A DNA stretch of 64,000 nt from Schistosoma mansoni (taxonomy: Eukaryota > Platyhelminthes > Trematoda > Strigeidida > Schistosomatidae), in assembly GCF_000237925.1 (NCBI RefSeq), contig NC_031500.1, forward strand, positions 1,860,001-1,924,000, given 5' to 3'. Made by a program: the position numbers and the translations under genes. Under the pieces are notes generated by a model, which was not told the DNA's origin, searched no databases, and was given only the letters and a program-made list of their open reading frames with translations. Below are positions 21,119 through 32,815 of this stretch, one piece after another; position 1 is the stretch's first letter, and each line of letters begins with the position of its first letter.

Positions 21119-21640
21119 TTTATTCAATATCCATTCATAATATTACATAACAACTTTACATATTTATCTTATTACATAATATTATCCCAAGTATTACATC
21201 ATAGTTACAACCATATATACATCTATATATAACATTGAATTTGAAACCAAGGTATCTATCTATATATATATATATATATATATATAGTCGCCAACTAATA
21301 ACTTTTGTTTAAATTAGATTTCTGTTTTAGAAAAAACTGGAAGTTAATTATCATTCTGAAAATTCATTTTAATAAAACAAAATTAAATATCATTTCATCT
21401 ATTATTATTTTTTTTTTAAAAAAAATGTAGCGCATAAATTTGAATTTTCAATATTTCCCCCACTTTTTTTCTTCCATATTTGTTTTAAATGTTTAATTTT
21501 AATTTGATCATAAATGTTATTGATTTATTTAAAATTTATTAGTGGGGCAAATTATATTTTGAAAGAAAAAATAAAAAAATAAAAAAAACAAAAAAAATAA
21601 AAAAGCAAAAAAAATAAAAAAAATCAATTAATCAATTAGT
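21119..21640 (+). promoter_or_regulatory. probable 3' UTR and polyadenylation region
   Basis: It follows the exon 3 stop. It has a TA tract at about 21262-21285 and an AATAAA in TTTTAATAAAACAAAA near 21372, then an A-rich run (21555-21635). The exact end is not visible. Confidence 0.5.
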
Positions 21641-21839
21641 AATTTGATGCATGCATTTAAATAAGTATCTAAGTAAAGCAATTCAATTATACATACATAA
21701 ACATATTTATTTTAAAAAAAAGAAAACAACACCTTATATGACTTTTGTTTTTATATGTTTATTATTGTCACTTTGTTTGTTTATTAGTGTATGTGTGTGT
21801 TGGGGGGGGGGGAAGAGAGGATTACTGGTTTTTTATATA

Positions 21840-22110
21840 CAGTTGAAATCATGAGTCAATTGAAGCTAGATCACTATGGAAAACCTAGAAACACTGGATG
21901 GCTGTTTCGTTCTATTGTAGAACTCTTCAGTGACAGTGCACATCCACGATTTCGCCTCGCGAGATTCGAACCTAGGACCTACCAGTCTCGTGCCAGAGCA
22001 CTTAACCGATAGACCGTCCAGTGCTTCCAGATTTTCCATGGTGGTCTAGCTTCAATTGATTCATGATTTCAACTATATAAAATTACTGAAATCTCCACAA
22101 GACCCTCTTC
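21840..22110. mobile_element. SINE-B composite, minus then plus tail
   Basis: A minus copy runs up to GATAGACC and joins a plus segment starting GTCCAGTGCTTCC, next to the hammerhead cleavage position. The element has inverted SINE-tail ends. A G-run (21800-21812) lies just upstream. Confidence 0.75.
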
Positions 22111-22189
22111 GGTTAATGGTTTATTTGAATTGACACATACTTTCGAAAGTATTACCTGTATGCTATATTCTTGATTACGTCAGTAAAAT

Positions 22190-22740
22190 TGTAATGTACT
22201 GGATTCATTATTGTTATATCTTGTGGCTGAGTGGAAGATTTGTTAATTTATGACGTGATAAAACCGCCAATCAGAGAACAGCGAATTATCGATTGGGACA
22301 GTGACACACGAAAACCATACGAGCAGTCTAGAGTGCTACTCGGTCCTGCTATCTGCCTAGCCCAGTCAGTTAAGTCCAGAACACCAATAACAACCTCTGC
22401 AATATGAATCATTATTCTCAAAAATACTGGGTTTATATATCAAACAAACTGACCACATCGTACCATAAAATAGAAAATAACATTTGTACTAGATTTGGCC
22501 AAATGTGGCTGTGAATAGTGGGAACAGTAATCAATAGACTGGGGATAACTCAAGAAAGGTAAATCGTTTAATAATAGTCTATAGGTCAAAATAAAGCTTA
22601 TAATAAGGGGGACAAGAATATGGATGCTTTAGTTACCTAACAAATATACAATAAGAAGTATACGTATCATTTTGGTCCATAAATAGTTCTTAAAGTTACC
22701 ATTCATAAATCTCCATGGGATGTAACAAATGATATTCCAA
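22190..22740 (+). repeat. R repeat, LTR-like, best copy
   Basis: It aligns over about 450 bp with the minus copy at 42130-42660. A TTTATATATCAA box lies upstream of an AAAATAAAGCTTATAATAAG signal, and no coding is apparent. A solitary LTR is the likeliest reading. I see no partner copy at the other end. Confidence 0.5.
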
Positions 22741-22997
22741 AACAGTGTCAAATATGGTTCGAAGCCCTCAGGTATTCACAGTTTTTAAGAAAGACAAAAT
22801 CATCATTATGGTCATGCAATCTGCATACAGCAGTTTATTTAGTATTAGTCCAATCGGGAAGCTACACGTCGAGATTCTGGAATGTCCTTCCAGAAGATGA
22901 TTGGATGGAATTTGTTGAGTTGTTATTAAGCTTCATAGAACTTCCTCGAATTCACTCATGGGTCATCTTAACAAATTGGAGACGAGAACTACTATAA
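22683..22997 (+). other. 104-codon open frame without obvious start
   Basis: Open from stop to stop, overlapping the end of the R repeat. It encodes a Trp-rich stretch (WFEALRYSQF, RFWNVLPEDDWMEF). There is no clear acceptor and no recognised family. It may be a remnant of the element whose end is R, or chance. Confidence 0.3.
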
Positions 22998-23084
22998 TTT
23001 CCAAGACATGAAGTAAGAACATAAAGGCTAATAAGAACAACATAAATACGTCGTCAAAGAATACTGTTAATAGATCAGAAATAT

Positions 23085-23220
23085 AATTGAAATCATGAGT
23101 CAATTGAGGCTAGATCACCATGGGATACCTGGAAGCACTGGATGACCGTGTCGTCCTAGTATGGGACTCCTCAGCAGTGCGCATCCACGATCCCGCGTCG
23201 AGAGATTCGAACCCAACTAG
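23085..23220 (-). mobile_element. SINE-B fragment, minus
   Basis: Tail, hammerhead (altered GAAA) and box B start, cut at GATTCGAACCC where the RTE piece begins. Confidence 0.7.
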
Positions 23221-23224
23221 ACTA

Positions 23225-23760
23225 TTTAGACTTCGTAAATAAGCTGGCCCTCCTATCCCACACACATCAACAAACGCAGATGAAGACAACTAGTGTAGCA
23301 GCAGCTTTTGCATCAATAGGCCTCAACATACACAAAGGAAAAAGCAAGATTCTCAAATACAAATCGGAAAACACCAACACAAGTACACTTGATGGAGTAA
23401 CTCTGGAAGATGTGGAGTCTTTCACACATGTCGTCGGCATCATCGATGAACAACGAGAATCTGATGCAGATGTAAAGGCGAGGATTGACAAAGCAACAAA
23501 AGCATTCCTACAATTGAAGAATATATAGAACTCAAACACAACTGTCTATCAACCAATATCAAAGTTACAATATTCAATACGAACGTCAACATAGTTCCAC
23601 TGTACGGAGATGAAATGTGGAGAACTATCACAATCATCATCGAGAAGGTAAGAGTGTTTATTAACAATTGTCCACACAAGATACTTCAGATCTGTTGACC
23701 TGATATAATCAGCAACAACCTACTATGAGTGTGAACAAACCAACTCACAAATGAAGAGTA
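23225..23760 (+). mobile_element. RTE (SR2-like) LINE, reverse transcriptase C-terminal part
   Basis: It reads LDFVNKLALLSHTHQQTQ, then TLEDVESFTHVVGIID and VKARIDKATKAFLQLKNI, the segment after the catalytic motif in RTE elements. In-frame stops follow. It forms the left arm of an inverted repeat with 24200-24510. Confidence 0.8.
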
Positions 23761-24510
23761 TCAAAATAAAATTCTTTGAAATCAAAGATAGTTTTTGAGA
23801 AGTTTATTTATACTTTGTAATATTGTTTTTTTCTAATAAACTATTCAATAACTAAAACTGTTTTATGGTTGATTAGAAACTAGTTAAAGAGTCGTTGTGG
23901 TTAATCAAAGATCGCGCCTACAACCTTACTTATTTACACTTGTTAGCTCTCATCGAGGGGCATAGATCGCTCACCATCATTCTACATACAATTCTGTCCT
24001 CGGTAATCCTTTCCAGTTCTTTCCATTTGCTATTCATCATTTTGATGTCTGCTTCCTATTCCTGACGTGATGTGTTCTTTGGACTTCCTCCTTCCCTTCA
24101 GGATTCCAAGTTAGCGCTTGCCTGACGATTTCCAAAATGTATGTCCTATCCACCCCCAACATCTTTTCTTGATTTCCTATTTATTTGTGAGTTGGTTTGT
24201 TCACTCTCATAGTAGGTTGTTGCTGATTATATCAGGTCAACAGATCTGAAGTATCTTGTGTGGACAATTGTTAATAAACACTCTTACCTTCTCGATGATG
24301 ATTGTGATAGTTCTCCACATTTCATCTCCGTACAGTGGAACTATGTTGACGTTCGTATTGAATATTGTAACTTTGATATTGGTTGATAGACAGTTGTGTT
24401 TGAGTTCTATATATTCTTCAATTGTAGGAATGCTTTTGTTGCTTTGTCAATCCTCGCCTTTACATCTGCATCAGATTCTCGTTGTTCATCGATGATTCTG
24501 TCGACGTACG
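23440..24510. repeat. inverted RTE pair with identical core
   Basis: The left arm is about 23400-23750 and the right about 24200-24540, with a spacer of about 450 bp. 240 bases (23440-23679 against 24256-24495) are identical. Outside that tract the arms differ at many positions. The arms could form a long hairpin. Confidence 0.85.
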
Positions 24511-24565
24511 TGAAAGATTTCACATTTTCCAGAGTTACTCTATCAAGTGTGATTGTGCCTACAAA
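23930..24565 (-). mobile_element. RTE LINE fragment, minus
   Basis: In antisense it covers the same region as 23225-23760 and extends further 3' to the TAGGAGTAAC-like end of the family. It is broken in several frames. Confidence 0.8.
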
Positions 24566-24964
24566 CTACCTTTATCAAAAAGCTGTACAAATTTCATAAC
24601 TATTTTAGAATAAAAGATCTTTGTTTTCATTAATCAACGATCTCATTGGCTAACAGAACCATCAAGGTTACTTTTCACATTGATCAATGACTGAGGTTTT
24701 TAAACTAAGCAATTACATGAATGCCCATCATCATATAGTATCCAAGTTAAAATGATTCTTATTTGTTTTAATTATTTGACAATCAGTAACTAACATATTT
24801 ACCCAAGAACTGTTTAAGTCATTAATGGTTAGTAATCTTAGTGTTTGCTAACAATTCACTTGGATAAGATGGGTAATGAAAGAAATATTTTCAACAGACA
24901 AAATGTCAATTAGATTGGTGTTAATGTTTAAAAGTTATAGAACTTTCAGCATACAAACCAGCTT
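24566..24964. other. nothing recognised
   Basis: AT-rich intergenic DNA between the EF-hand gene and the next SINE. Confidence 0.3.
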
Positions 24965-25340
24965 CGTGAGGGAATTCTTGGAGTTCTAGTAGGAAGTCGT
25001 GACCAGTGGAGCTAATCCATATCGGGTAGAGTTAGGTATCTATCTCAGTGCAATGGAAGATGGTCGAGCGATTTCGTAGATTAGTTGAGGTTAGACATTA
25101 ACACCGTTGGATACCAGCTCAGTGGTCTATAGGTCAAGCGTTAGTGCGTGAGACCGATAGGTCCTGGGTTTGAATCCCGCTAGCGGGATCGTGGATGCGC
25201 ACTGATGAGGAGTCCCAGGCTAGGATGGAACGACCGTCCAGTGCTTCCAGATTTTGCATGGTGCTCTAGCTTCAGTTGACTCACGAATTCAACTAATAAA
25301 TTACTACAATCGCTACAAAACCCCCTTTCTGATAATCATA
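24965..25340 (+). mobile_element. SINE-B, near full length
   Basis: All parts are in order: 5' region, head with GGGTTTGAATCCCGC, hammerhead (CTGATGAGGAGTCC, but the GAAA is changed to GGAA) and CCCCCTTTCTGATAAT tail. Confidence 0.8.
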
Positions 25341-26084
25341 TTTATACAAAAAATGAATAGTTTCGTCATTAGTAGATAGATAGATATGGATCGATTCAAG
25401 ATCAGATTGAGGATCCTACGTGATGAGCTTTTAAGTGAGATATTGTTGATCAATTCATTTGTCGAACAGCATTAACATTCAAGGTTTACTCTTACATTAA
25501 TGATATCATCTTTGATCCAATAAATAATATAGATTATTGGTTCGTGAAAGTGCTTAAAAAGATTAGGGTTTCACTTACTCGATGATCAGAGCATAGTCTC
25601 ATCTAGCTGAATGCGCTCGGTCTCGCATCTAAACCAGATTACCAGTTGGTACTCCGTGCTACGCACCTCTTACAACCGTCAGTCAGCTTAGACTAAACAC
25701 TTCCCAATATATCGATAGCCTTTCAGATATATCTTTGAACGTCTTCGTTTTCTGACTTCTAATTTGATTAGATTGGTATACTTCGATTATATAAGGTTTT
25801 ACTAATAAAAGCATTGTCTAATTCCGAATACTTGTGAAATCTTTAGCTAGAACAGCTCTGAGAAATGCCATGTATGTTTTGGAAGACAGGTAGAGTATTT
25901 CGAAGGGGGAGGGCATAAGACTCATTTAATTTCTATTTAGTAGAACTATGTTTTTACAACCTTACTTAGCTCATTCATGGAGAATAGTCATCATACGGTA
26001 AGCTTTACTGGTCAACGTTTTATTGTTAATCGAAATTCTCCGTGAATTACAAGTGTACTATTCAAAAAAATTATGTGTTTTGGA
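25341..26084. other. mostly unassigned, with a G-repeat piece
   Basis: 25600-25740 resembles 59950-60075 (TTACAAC, GTCAGTCAGCTTAG, GATATATCTTTGAAC against CTTACAAC, TAGTCAGCTTAG, GTATATCTTCAAAC). No gene was seen in the rest. Confidence 0.35.
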
Positions 26085-26325
26085 TTGATATCATGAATGG
26101 ATTAATGTTAGACCATTATTGAAAACCTGGGAGTATTGGATGGTCATTTCGTCCTAGTGTGGGACTCCTCAGTAAAACACATCCACGACCCCACACATAG
26201 GACTCGGACCCAGGACCCTCGATCTCGCGCACGAAGGAAATGATCTGTTGGGTTTTCAATGGTGGTCTAAATTTGATCCATTTATGATATCAATCTAAAC
26301 TCCACAATCTCCACAACCCTATACT
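26085..26325. mobile_element. old SINE-B composite
   Basis: A minus copy of the older subfamily (26085-26240) joins a plus tail (GGGTTTTCAATGGTGG onward). The ribozyme is decayed. Confidence 0.6.
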
Positions 26326-26439
26326 GATATGCTTTTCAGTTAAATTTACTTGTAACATTTAGTTTTTATTACTCATGTTGGTATAGTTCACATCATTCAT
26401 GAATATCCTTTGTATATAAGTGACCTCCCCAATTAAAAC

Positions 26440-26840
26440 TAATGTCTAGATTCATTTAGTATTGTTTGTTTGGATCTTCCCATCGATGTGTTAGGACTGC
26501 AATTGGTCAGTCTCTTATTGGCTATATGTGCATACTGTGCGTATTGCCTCGATATAGTCTTAATTAACAAGCATTATAAGCAATGATGAATAGTGGCTAG
26601 CAGTGGAATCCTGGACGCATGTTTCGTCCTATCTGGGACTCGTCAGCTGGATGTATCAGTATCTCAATAGCTGAGTGGATAACGCGGTGGCGTTTGAAGC
26701 GAAACGTACTGGGTTCGAGTCACAGAGCGAACATCTACTCTGAGATTCAGGTACATCCAGCTGACGCGTCCCAAATAGGACGAAACGCGCGTCAAACTGG
26801 ATTGCACTGCTAGCCACTATCCATCTTTGCTTATAATGTC
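26440..26840. repeat. two alpha repeats facing each other
   Basis: A minus copy with a long spacer (26440 to about 26675) meets a plus copy (about 26670-26840) that has a complete tRNA-like head (CTGAGTGGATAACGC, GGGTTCGAGTC). It resembles the 13182-13465 pair. Confidence 0.75.
26601..26660 (-). ncRNA. hammerhead ribozyme, alpha type
   Basis: Core CTGACGA, stem II GTCC/GGAC, GAAA and GTC are intact; stem I is only partly paired. The plus partner at 26755-26800 has CTGACGC and is likely dead. Confidence 0.5.
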
Positions 26841-28049
26841 AAGATTGTTCAATGGAGAGTCAGAATAACAGAAAATCGAACTTATGATAACTGCTAAAAA
26901 ATGATATTGATGTATAACAGATTATTCCTCTCAAAATACCTTATTTTGATCTTCTCGCCAATAGCCTTTAATCAGTCTGTACCTATATTATAAAATATAG
27001 AGCTTTAGAGTAAGTTTAAGCCAGATATGAATAAGATATGTTCCAGGAATTTCAACTGGTGAAGATTTATATCTTCATTAATCGACCTGAGCATTTTACA
27101 CAGTACCTTTTATTGTTATTATTATTCAACACAGAGTAGACTAATATACAGTTTACTCGCCTACTGATAGGTAGGCAGACATCTTTTCTCTGCTAGTGAA
27201 GACTCATGATTTTGGAAAGTAAACCGGTTTACCGGTTTACATTTTGTAGGGAAGCAATTTACTTTCTATGTTAGTGCTCAGCGCCAACGACCATTTTCAT
27301 TTCCTATGGTCAAACGTTTTTCATTTATATGAAAAAATCACGCCTCAAAACATCTTGGAAATGTTCTTTGAAACGTTTCAAAGACCGTATTTTTTCAACA
27401 ACTTTACTGAACATAACTGTCATCTATGTCGATTTGTAAATTTCCTGATTAGTCCCTTGAAAAATTCTGAAAAATGTCAAAAGTAAATGAGTATAGAGAT
27501 ATTACATGCATATACTCACATACGGTGTCAACGTCGGACAATAAGGAAGAAATTATAAACCTAGAACGTCAGTCGAGAAAATTGACTACGCACCTACTTA
27601 AATCCTTGTCCTACATGTCCTGGACTGAGTTAGGGAGATGATTATATATACCTATCATTTGTGTACATGAAAATTCATTTTGGCTTTTAAACCTTCTTAG
27701 TTTCTTCAGTGTCCCTATCTGCACAGTTTGGTATACCTTAGGAAGTATATATCCTAACTCAATCGGATGACAGAAGACAGAAAAGTGTCTTATTTAAGAC
27801 TGACAAACACCATTGGAAGTCGATCTTAACGTTTAACTTTTGACAAGTTACCGATTGCCCTGGTGATACGTTGTCATCTGAAGGGTGAAAGTGTACACAA
27901 AAGCTTATATGGGAAAATCATGGAAAGGGAAGAATAAAAAATGTACTCGGGACGATTATTCAGTGAGCACATAAGATGCAAATAATATTAACTAGTTTTG
28001 ACTTGGTACAATAGAGTTATTGGCCGTTAGTGTTGAAAATTCTAACAGA
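26841..28049. other. about 1.2 kb with nothing recognised
   Basis: No supported gene or repeat. A short double palindrome, AAACCGGTTTACCGGTTTAC, lies at 27221-27240. The open frame at 27268-27486 has no family signature. Confidence 0.3.
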
Positions 28050-28430
28050 TGTTTTGATAGTTGAAAGCGTGAGTCAATTGAAGCTAGACCACCATCGAAA
28101 ACCTGGAAGCACCGGACGGCCGTTACGTCCTATTATGGGACTCTCGGTGAACGGTTGCTCAACTTCGTGGATCGGTTGAAGTTAGACAATAACACCGCTG
28201 GATGCCGGCTCAGTGGTCTATCGGTTAAGGGCTCTGGCTCGAGACTGGTAGGTCTTGGGTCCAAATCTCGCGAGTGCGGGATCGTGGATGCGCACTACTG
28301 AAGAGTCCCATAATAGGACGAAAGGGCCGTCCAGTGCTTCCAGGTTTTCCATGGTGGCCTAGCTTCAATTGACTAACGCTTTTAACTATGAAAATACTAA
28401 ATCTCCACAAAACCCCCTCTGATAATTCAG
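28050..28430. mobile_element. SINE-B pair, minus fragment then plus copy
   Basis: A minus tail and hammerhead piece (28050-28140) is followed by a plus copy with head, hammerhead and tail (28140-28430, ending CCCCCTCTGATAAT). Confidence 0.75.
28293..28332 (+). ncRNA. hammerhead ribozyme (SINE-B)
   Basis: CTGAAGA, GTCC-loop-GGAC, GAAA and GTC are all present. Stem I GCACTA/CAGTGC has one mismatch beside the core. Confidence 0.6.
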
Positions 28431-28694
28431 ATGTTTTGAGTTCCAGATATGCTTCAATTGTAGAAATGCTACTCTTAGTTTTCCATTACTTTCTCTAACA
28501 TCTGTGTCAGAGTAAAATGGGTTCATTAGTTCTATTATATATTTCTTCGTGTGCTTTTCAACGGCTTGTTAAAACGTAAACTTCAAATGAAAAAAAACAA
28601 CTTTTCTTCATGCAAATGATCTTTTCTCATCTCATTTGCAAATCATTGGTAATAAATAAGAGATTGATCAGTAATTTCATTCCTCTTATTCACC

Positions 28695-28880
28695 ACTATC
28701 TTACTTACTTACTGACTCCCGTTTCCCCCAGTGGAGCATAGGCCGCCGACCAGCATTCTCCAACCCACTCTGTCCTGGGCCTCCTTTTCTAGCTCTATTC
28801 AGGTTTTGTTCATTCTTTTCATGTCAGTCTCCATTTCTCGGCGTAATGTGTTCTTTAGCCTTCAGGATTCCATGTGAGGG
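28695..28880 (-). mobile_element. RTE LINE 3' end fragment
   Basis: TACTTACTTACTGACTC tail in antisense, followed by the GGAGCATAGGCCGCCGACCAG block. It is 5'-truncated. Confidence 0.75.
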
Positions 28881-29849
28881 AATAATGAAAAATTATTGAC
28901 CACTATCTAGTAATGTAAAAACTTCTAAGTTTCTTAATATTTCATTCTGGTATTGAACTTCTTAACCTTACTCTTTCACAAATTCAACTGGGATCAAATA
29001 ACCGACTTCCAACCTTCACAACTGATGTCTAACCTCTAGATCATTTGATTGGAATCCAACGGTTTCCAGTTCTAACATCAGTCAGCCCGCAATACTGATC
29101 TATTGTCATCTGTTACTTTTGTAATATATAACTCATTCTTCATTCTGCGTAGAGTAGGCTATGATGATGTTATTCAGAACAATATTGCAAGCTTCACAGT
29201 TAACACATATATATGTACAGAGAGAACATAGATGTTCAAAACCAATGGAAAAGAAGGATTCGTTGGTACTTTTCATCAATTTTCTGGATTTCCGAATGGG
29301 AATGCTTAGTTTATTGATCAATATAGGCTATAAAATCCAGACCATGAGATTAAAATTGCTTCATATCTATCTTCCTTCCTATACTATACCCTTATATACA
29401 ATCTTTCTTTTGTATGTAATACCACCACTAAATTAACTACTTCTATGAATCCAGTATTCATCTTGTTGTCCTAACGAGGTATGGCAACTTGGATCGATGC
29501 ATATGTGTGTCTGGTCCTACGTTGTAGCTGACTGACTGACTGATAAAATCCAAATAAATTCGATATGAAGCCATGATGATGATTGAGAAGATATATTCCT
29601 ATGTTCAGTTTGACTGTAACTTCAGGATTCATATCTAAGTTCTTAGAATTCGACAATCAAAGCTATTAATATCATCGATTCTTGTATGTGAATAAAGTAT
29701 GACATGAAATAATGTACAGGGATATATATACTATGTAAATGTATCAATCCTCTGAAAACTGAGAGAACCTATCTTATAGGAGGTGCACATCACAAAAAAT
29801 CATTGAAAACTAGAAAGCGTTCGACAATTATTTCGTTCAAGTACAGGGA
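28881..29849. other. nothing firmly recognised
   Basis: 29025-29080 may be a decayed SINE-B head. The rest carries no supported feature. Confidence 0.3.
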
Positions 29850-30312
29850 TCTACAGAAATATACATTCACCAACCCTATCAGAGAAGTTCTACTCATTGC
29901 CTTCTCGCACCACGGGTGTTGTTTACGAAATTGAGAGGACGAAAAGCGAATGTCCGGCGTTTTAACTAGGTTGGTGGACACGGAAAGTTCACCTAGGGGA
30001 GTTGGGAAACCCTCATTCCAAACCAATGATGCACATGGGCTCCAGTATCCTGAGAGAACAAATAGCGTATGAATCAATCGTTAATCACCCGCTACCATGG
30101 AACTGAATCTTCTTAAGGTGCTCCACTACCTTATGGATCAGACCTTCAGGTCAAAGGCTCCGAGTGTGGCTCCCTAAGAAAACCACCTGCTTCAGTTTGG
30201 GCACCTGGTCAGTATCACATCCGTCACACAAATCGAATGAGATTTGTGTGGCGCATATGTATTCGGTGCCCCTTTGTACCAATATTTATGTGTTTAAATA
30301 AATTTTAAACAA
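29850..30312 (+). mobile_element. F-family retroelement, 5'-truncated
   Basis: It matches the F copies from GAAGTTCTACTCATTGCC through GTGCCCCTTTGTACCAATAT to the AAATAAATAAAAT tail. Confidence 0.7.
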
Positions 30313-30611
30313 ATAAATAAAATCAGGGGTCAAACCAATGATCTTTAGAACATTTGATTATCAAACCACTCAGAGGTATCCACTGGTTTACATTTTCCAC
30401 TTTCTTAGATTCAAGATCTTGAATAACCATCTACCTGATGAACTACCTGGTAACTGCCTCTCTCTTGACATAGTTGAAATGATGGAGTTACCTCTTGATT
30501 TTAGTCACCAGTGTTTGCAGTTAATAAATAGTGTTTGTGAAGATGATGGAATTTCATAGTTTATATCATCGGCAGATTAAAGTTAAACAACCAATAAAAC
30601 CAGAGAGTATT

Positions 30612-32128
30612 CGACCTCATATCTGAGCAACAATATCACGAATTCATTTAAGTTAGAACGTGTTTCGTTGGATAACAACTCAGTGGTCAACAATTATGAA
30701 ACCCTCCACGAAACTCGTAGGTCTTCAGTTCCAGCTCCCATGGGGCTATCGATACACACTATCAGTGAGACCAATACTAGGAAAAAACAAATGTACAGTA
30801 CTTCTTCATCTTCCATGATCATTTAGCTGAGATTAATCTGTGGTATAACTCTTGACACTCAACAATCTTTCCAATCCATCAATAGTAATACTAATCTACA
30901 AAAGTAACAAATAACCATTGACAACATAATCAATGAGGTGACTGATAGCGTGGAATTGAGAAATCTCCAACATTTGAATCAGAATGAATTAGATTCAAGT
31001 CTCCATTTGACACATCAATACTATTCAGATGTAGATTTATTCCAACTGATGAGTCTCAAATAGGACGAAACACACATCTTCGAGGTTTAAAGCCTAAACA
31101 CATCCATCAAATATATTAAGGATTCTATCAAACTCTATCATAAAGCTTCATAATGGAATAAATTTTGTAATCATCACTATGATTATGTAATAATTTCATT
31201 CATCAATCCTTAACCAAAGAAAAAAAGAAAAAAATTGTAAAGAATCCTCTTTTTATCGGTTTACCATATGGGATTAATATTCAGTTGTGAACAGTTGTTG
31301 CTATGGTATGGTATAGTATGGAATATTGTAAGAATGTCAATATTATAAATGAATCTTTTTCTCTGAAGTTTATGGTTATTCGAATAGGATTTATTATAGG
31401 ATAGTGAAGATGATACTTTAGTTAGAGAGAAAGAGGTTCAGAGGTTCTAAAATCGTATTGCATACAATAGGGGTGCTCATCCATATAGCTCCATGACAGT
31501 CGGCCTCTGATGTCATGATAAGGTTGCAAAAACTCTTTCAGCCTCAACCACATAGCTTCAATATGTTGCACCCAATGTTACTGGTGCTTTCATGATATAA
31601 TTCGCAACAATTATCATAATTTGCCTTAGTCTCAATCTGGATCGAGCGAAAAAAGTTCCTATTCTATCAGAATTCTTTCTTCAATATATATTACATAGAA
31701 AGACAACATTATCACGGTAGTCTGCACAAGGTCTACAAGTCATTGGATTACCACAATTACAAATAAACGAACTTCTTAGTAGTACCATTTGTTGTAGCTG
31801 CTCAATTATCACGTTTTCTCTAAAATCCACTGTGAATCGATTGTAAATGAGCATCAGGCACTGAAATTGACTCCGTGAACTTGAAATTCCCAAAACGCTT
31901 CTAATTGGATCATCCATAAACTATCGTCTCGCCAAATCTGAGAACCATACAGTGAATACTTCATTTACAAAATGTCAATCGGTTGTTTCAGACTTGATTG
32001 TTTCTTCATTTCCACACAAATCATTCTTTGTTCTAGTTCGCTTTTATTTGATCTTCTTAACCTTCTGTCTCCAGGCATATCACTTATGATTGATGATCTA
32101 ACTACTTATATCTCTTGACATCAGTAGC
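30612..32128 (-). mobile_element. Merlin-like DNA transposon relic, left inverted arm
   Basis: The minus strand encodes DDPIRSVLG, a zinc-ribbon-like stretch (FICNCGNPMTCRPCADY), then RIGTFFARSRLRLRQI and, further on, AMWLRLKEFLQP with DEH/DEY. This layout fits an IS1595/ISXO2-type (Merlin) transposase missing its catalytic middle. Merlin is known in schistosomes. The arm is an inverted copy of 38294-39930. 31681-31917 is identical to 38504-38740, with only about three changes in the next 250 bases. Old SINE pieces at its outer edge were duplicated with it. Family assignment is moderate. Confidence 0.6.
31040..31082 (+). ncRNA. hammerhead-like motif in the Merlin arm
   Basis: CTGATGA, stem II GTCT/GGAC (one G-U), GAAA and ATC are present. 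Stem I is poor. It is an alpha-derived fragment at the edge of the duplicated segment. Confidence 0.4.
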
Positions 32129-32549
32129 AAACAGTTCAATTTGAGTTGTTCTGATTTAGTTCAAAGAGAACAATCAGAGAGAGATTCAATTTGCAAATTA
32201 GTTCTTAATACTTTATTCAGGCCTCAAATGATCTCCTGTGGAACTGAGGTGTATTTTCAATCGACTAATCACTAAGTGATGACCAGTATCTTTTCTTAGT
32301 CCATTCAATGTTGGCTTTGCTAAAAATTGTTTCTTCTCAGTCTTTGATTAACCTTCATTTTCTTATATTCTGTGGCCTAACATATAGCAATAATACTTAC
32401 ATTCCTCATTTGTCGTAATATCGTCAATCTAGATAGATATAAACAGGCCAATGCTTGAAATACATAGGAACGTTCCAATAAACATTGAATAAATCAGACT
32501 TTTTTGGTGGGGGAATATTTATATTTGAAGTTTTAAGAGTGCTTTAAGC
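32129..32549. other. nothing recognised
   Basis: Unique AT-rich DNA just outside the left arm. Confidence 0.3.
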
Positions 32550-32815
32550 ATTACTTGCTTACTTACGCCTGTTACTCCCAATGGAGCATAGGCCACCGAC
32601 CAGCATTCTCCAACACACTCTGTCCTCGGTCTTCCTTTCTAATTCTATCCAACTTTCATTCATTCTTCTCATGCCTGTCTCCATTTCTCGGTGTAATGTG
32701 TTCTTTGATCTTCCTCTTCTCCTTTGGCCTTCAGGATTCCATGTGAGGGCTTGCCTTGTGACACAGTTGGGTGATTTCCTCAATGTGTAGCTTTGAGCAT
32801 TATGAGACATTAACT
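32550..32815 (-). mobile_element. RTE LINE 3' end fragment
   Basis: The antisense frame is open for 87 residues ([20 protein letters not shown] ... [11 protein letters not shown]), one of the better-kept RTE C termini here. Confidence 0.85.

Noticed and set aside
2330-25170. tRNA genes suggested by GGTTCGAATCC and AGTGGTTAAGCG motifs
   Set aside because: The motifs are the tRNA-like heads of SINE-B and alpha repeats; acceptor stems and intact cloverleafs are not seen.
30338-30559. 73-residue plus frame as a gene
   Set aside because: No domain, no splice support, and its start overlaps sequence resembling a decayed SINE head.
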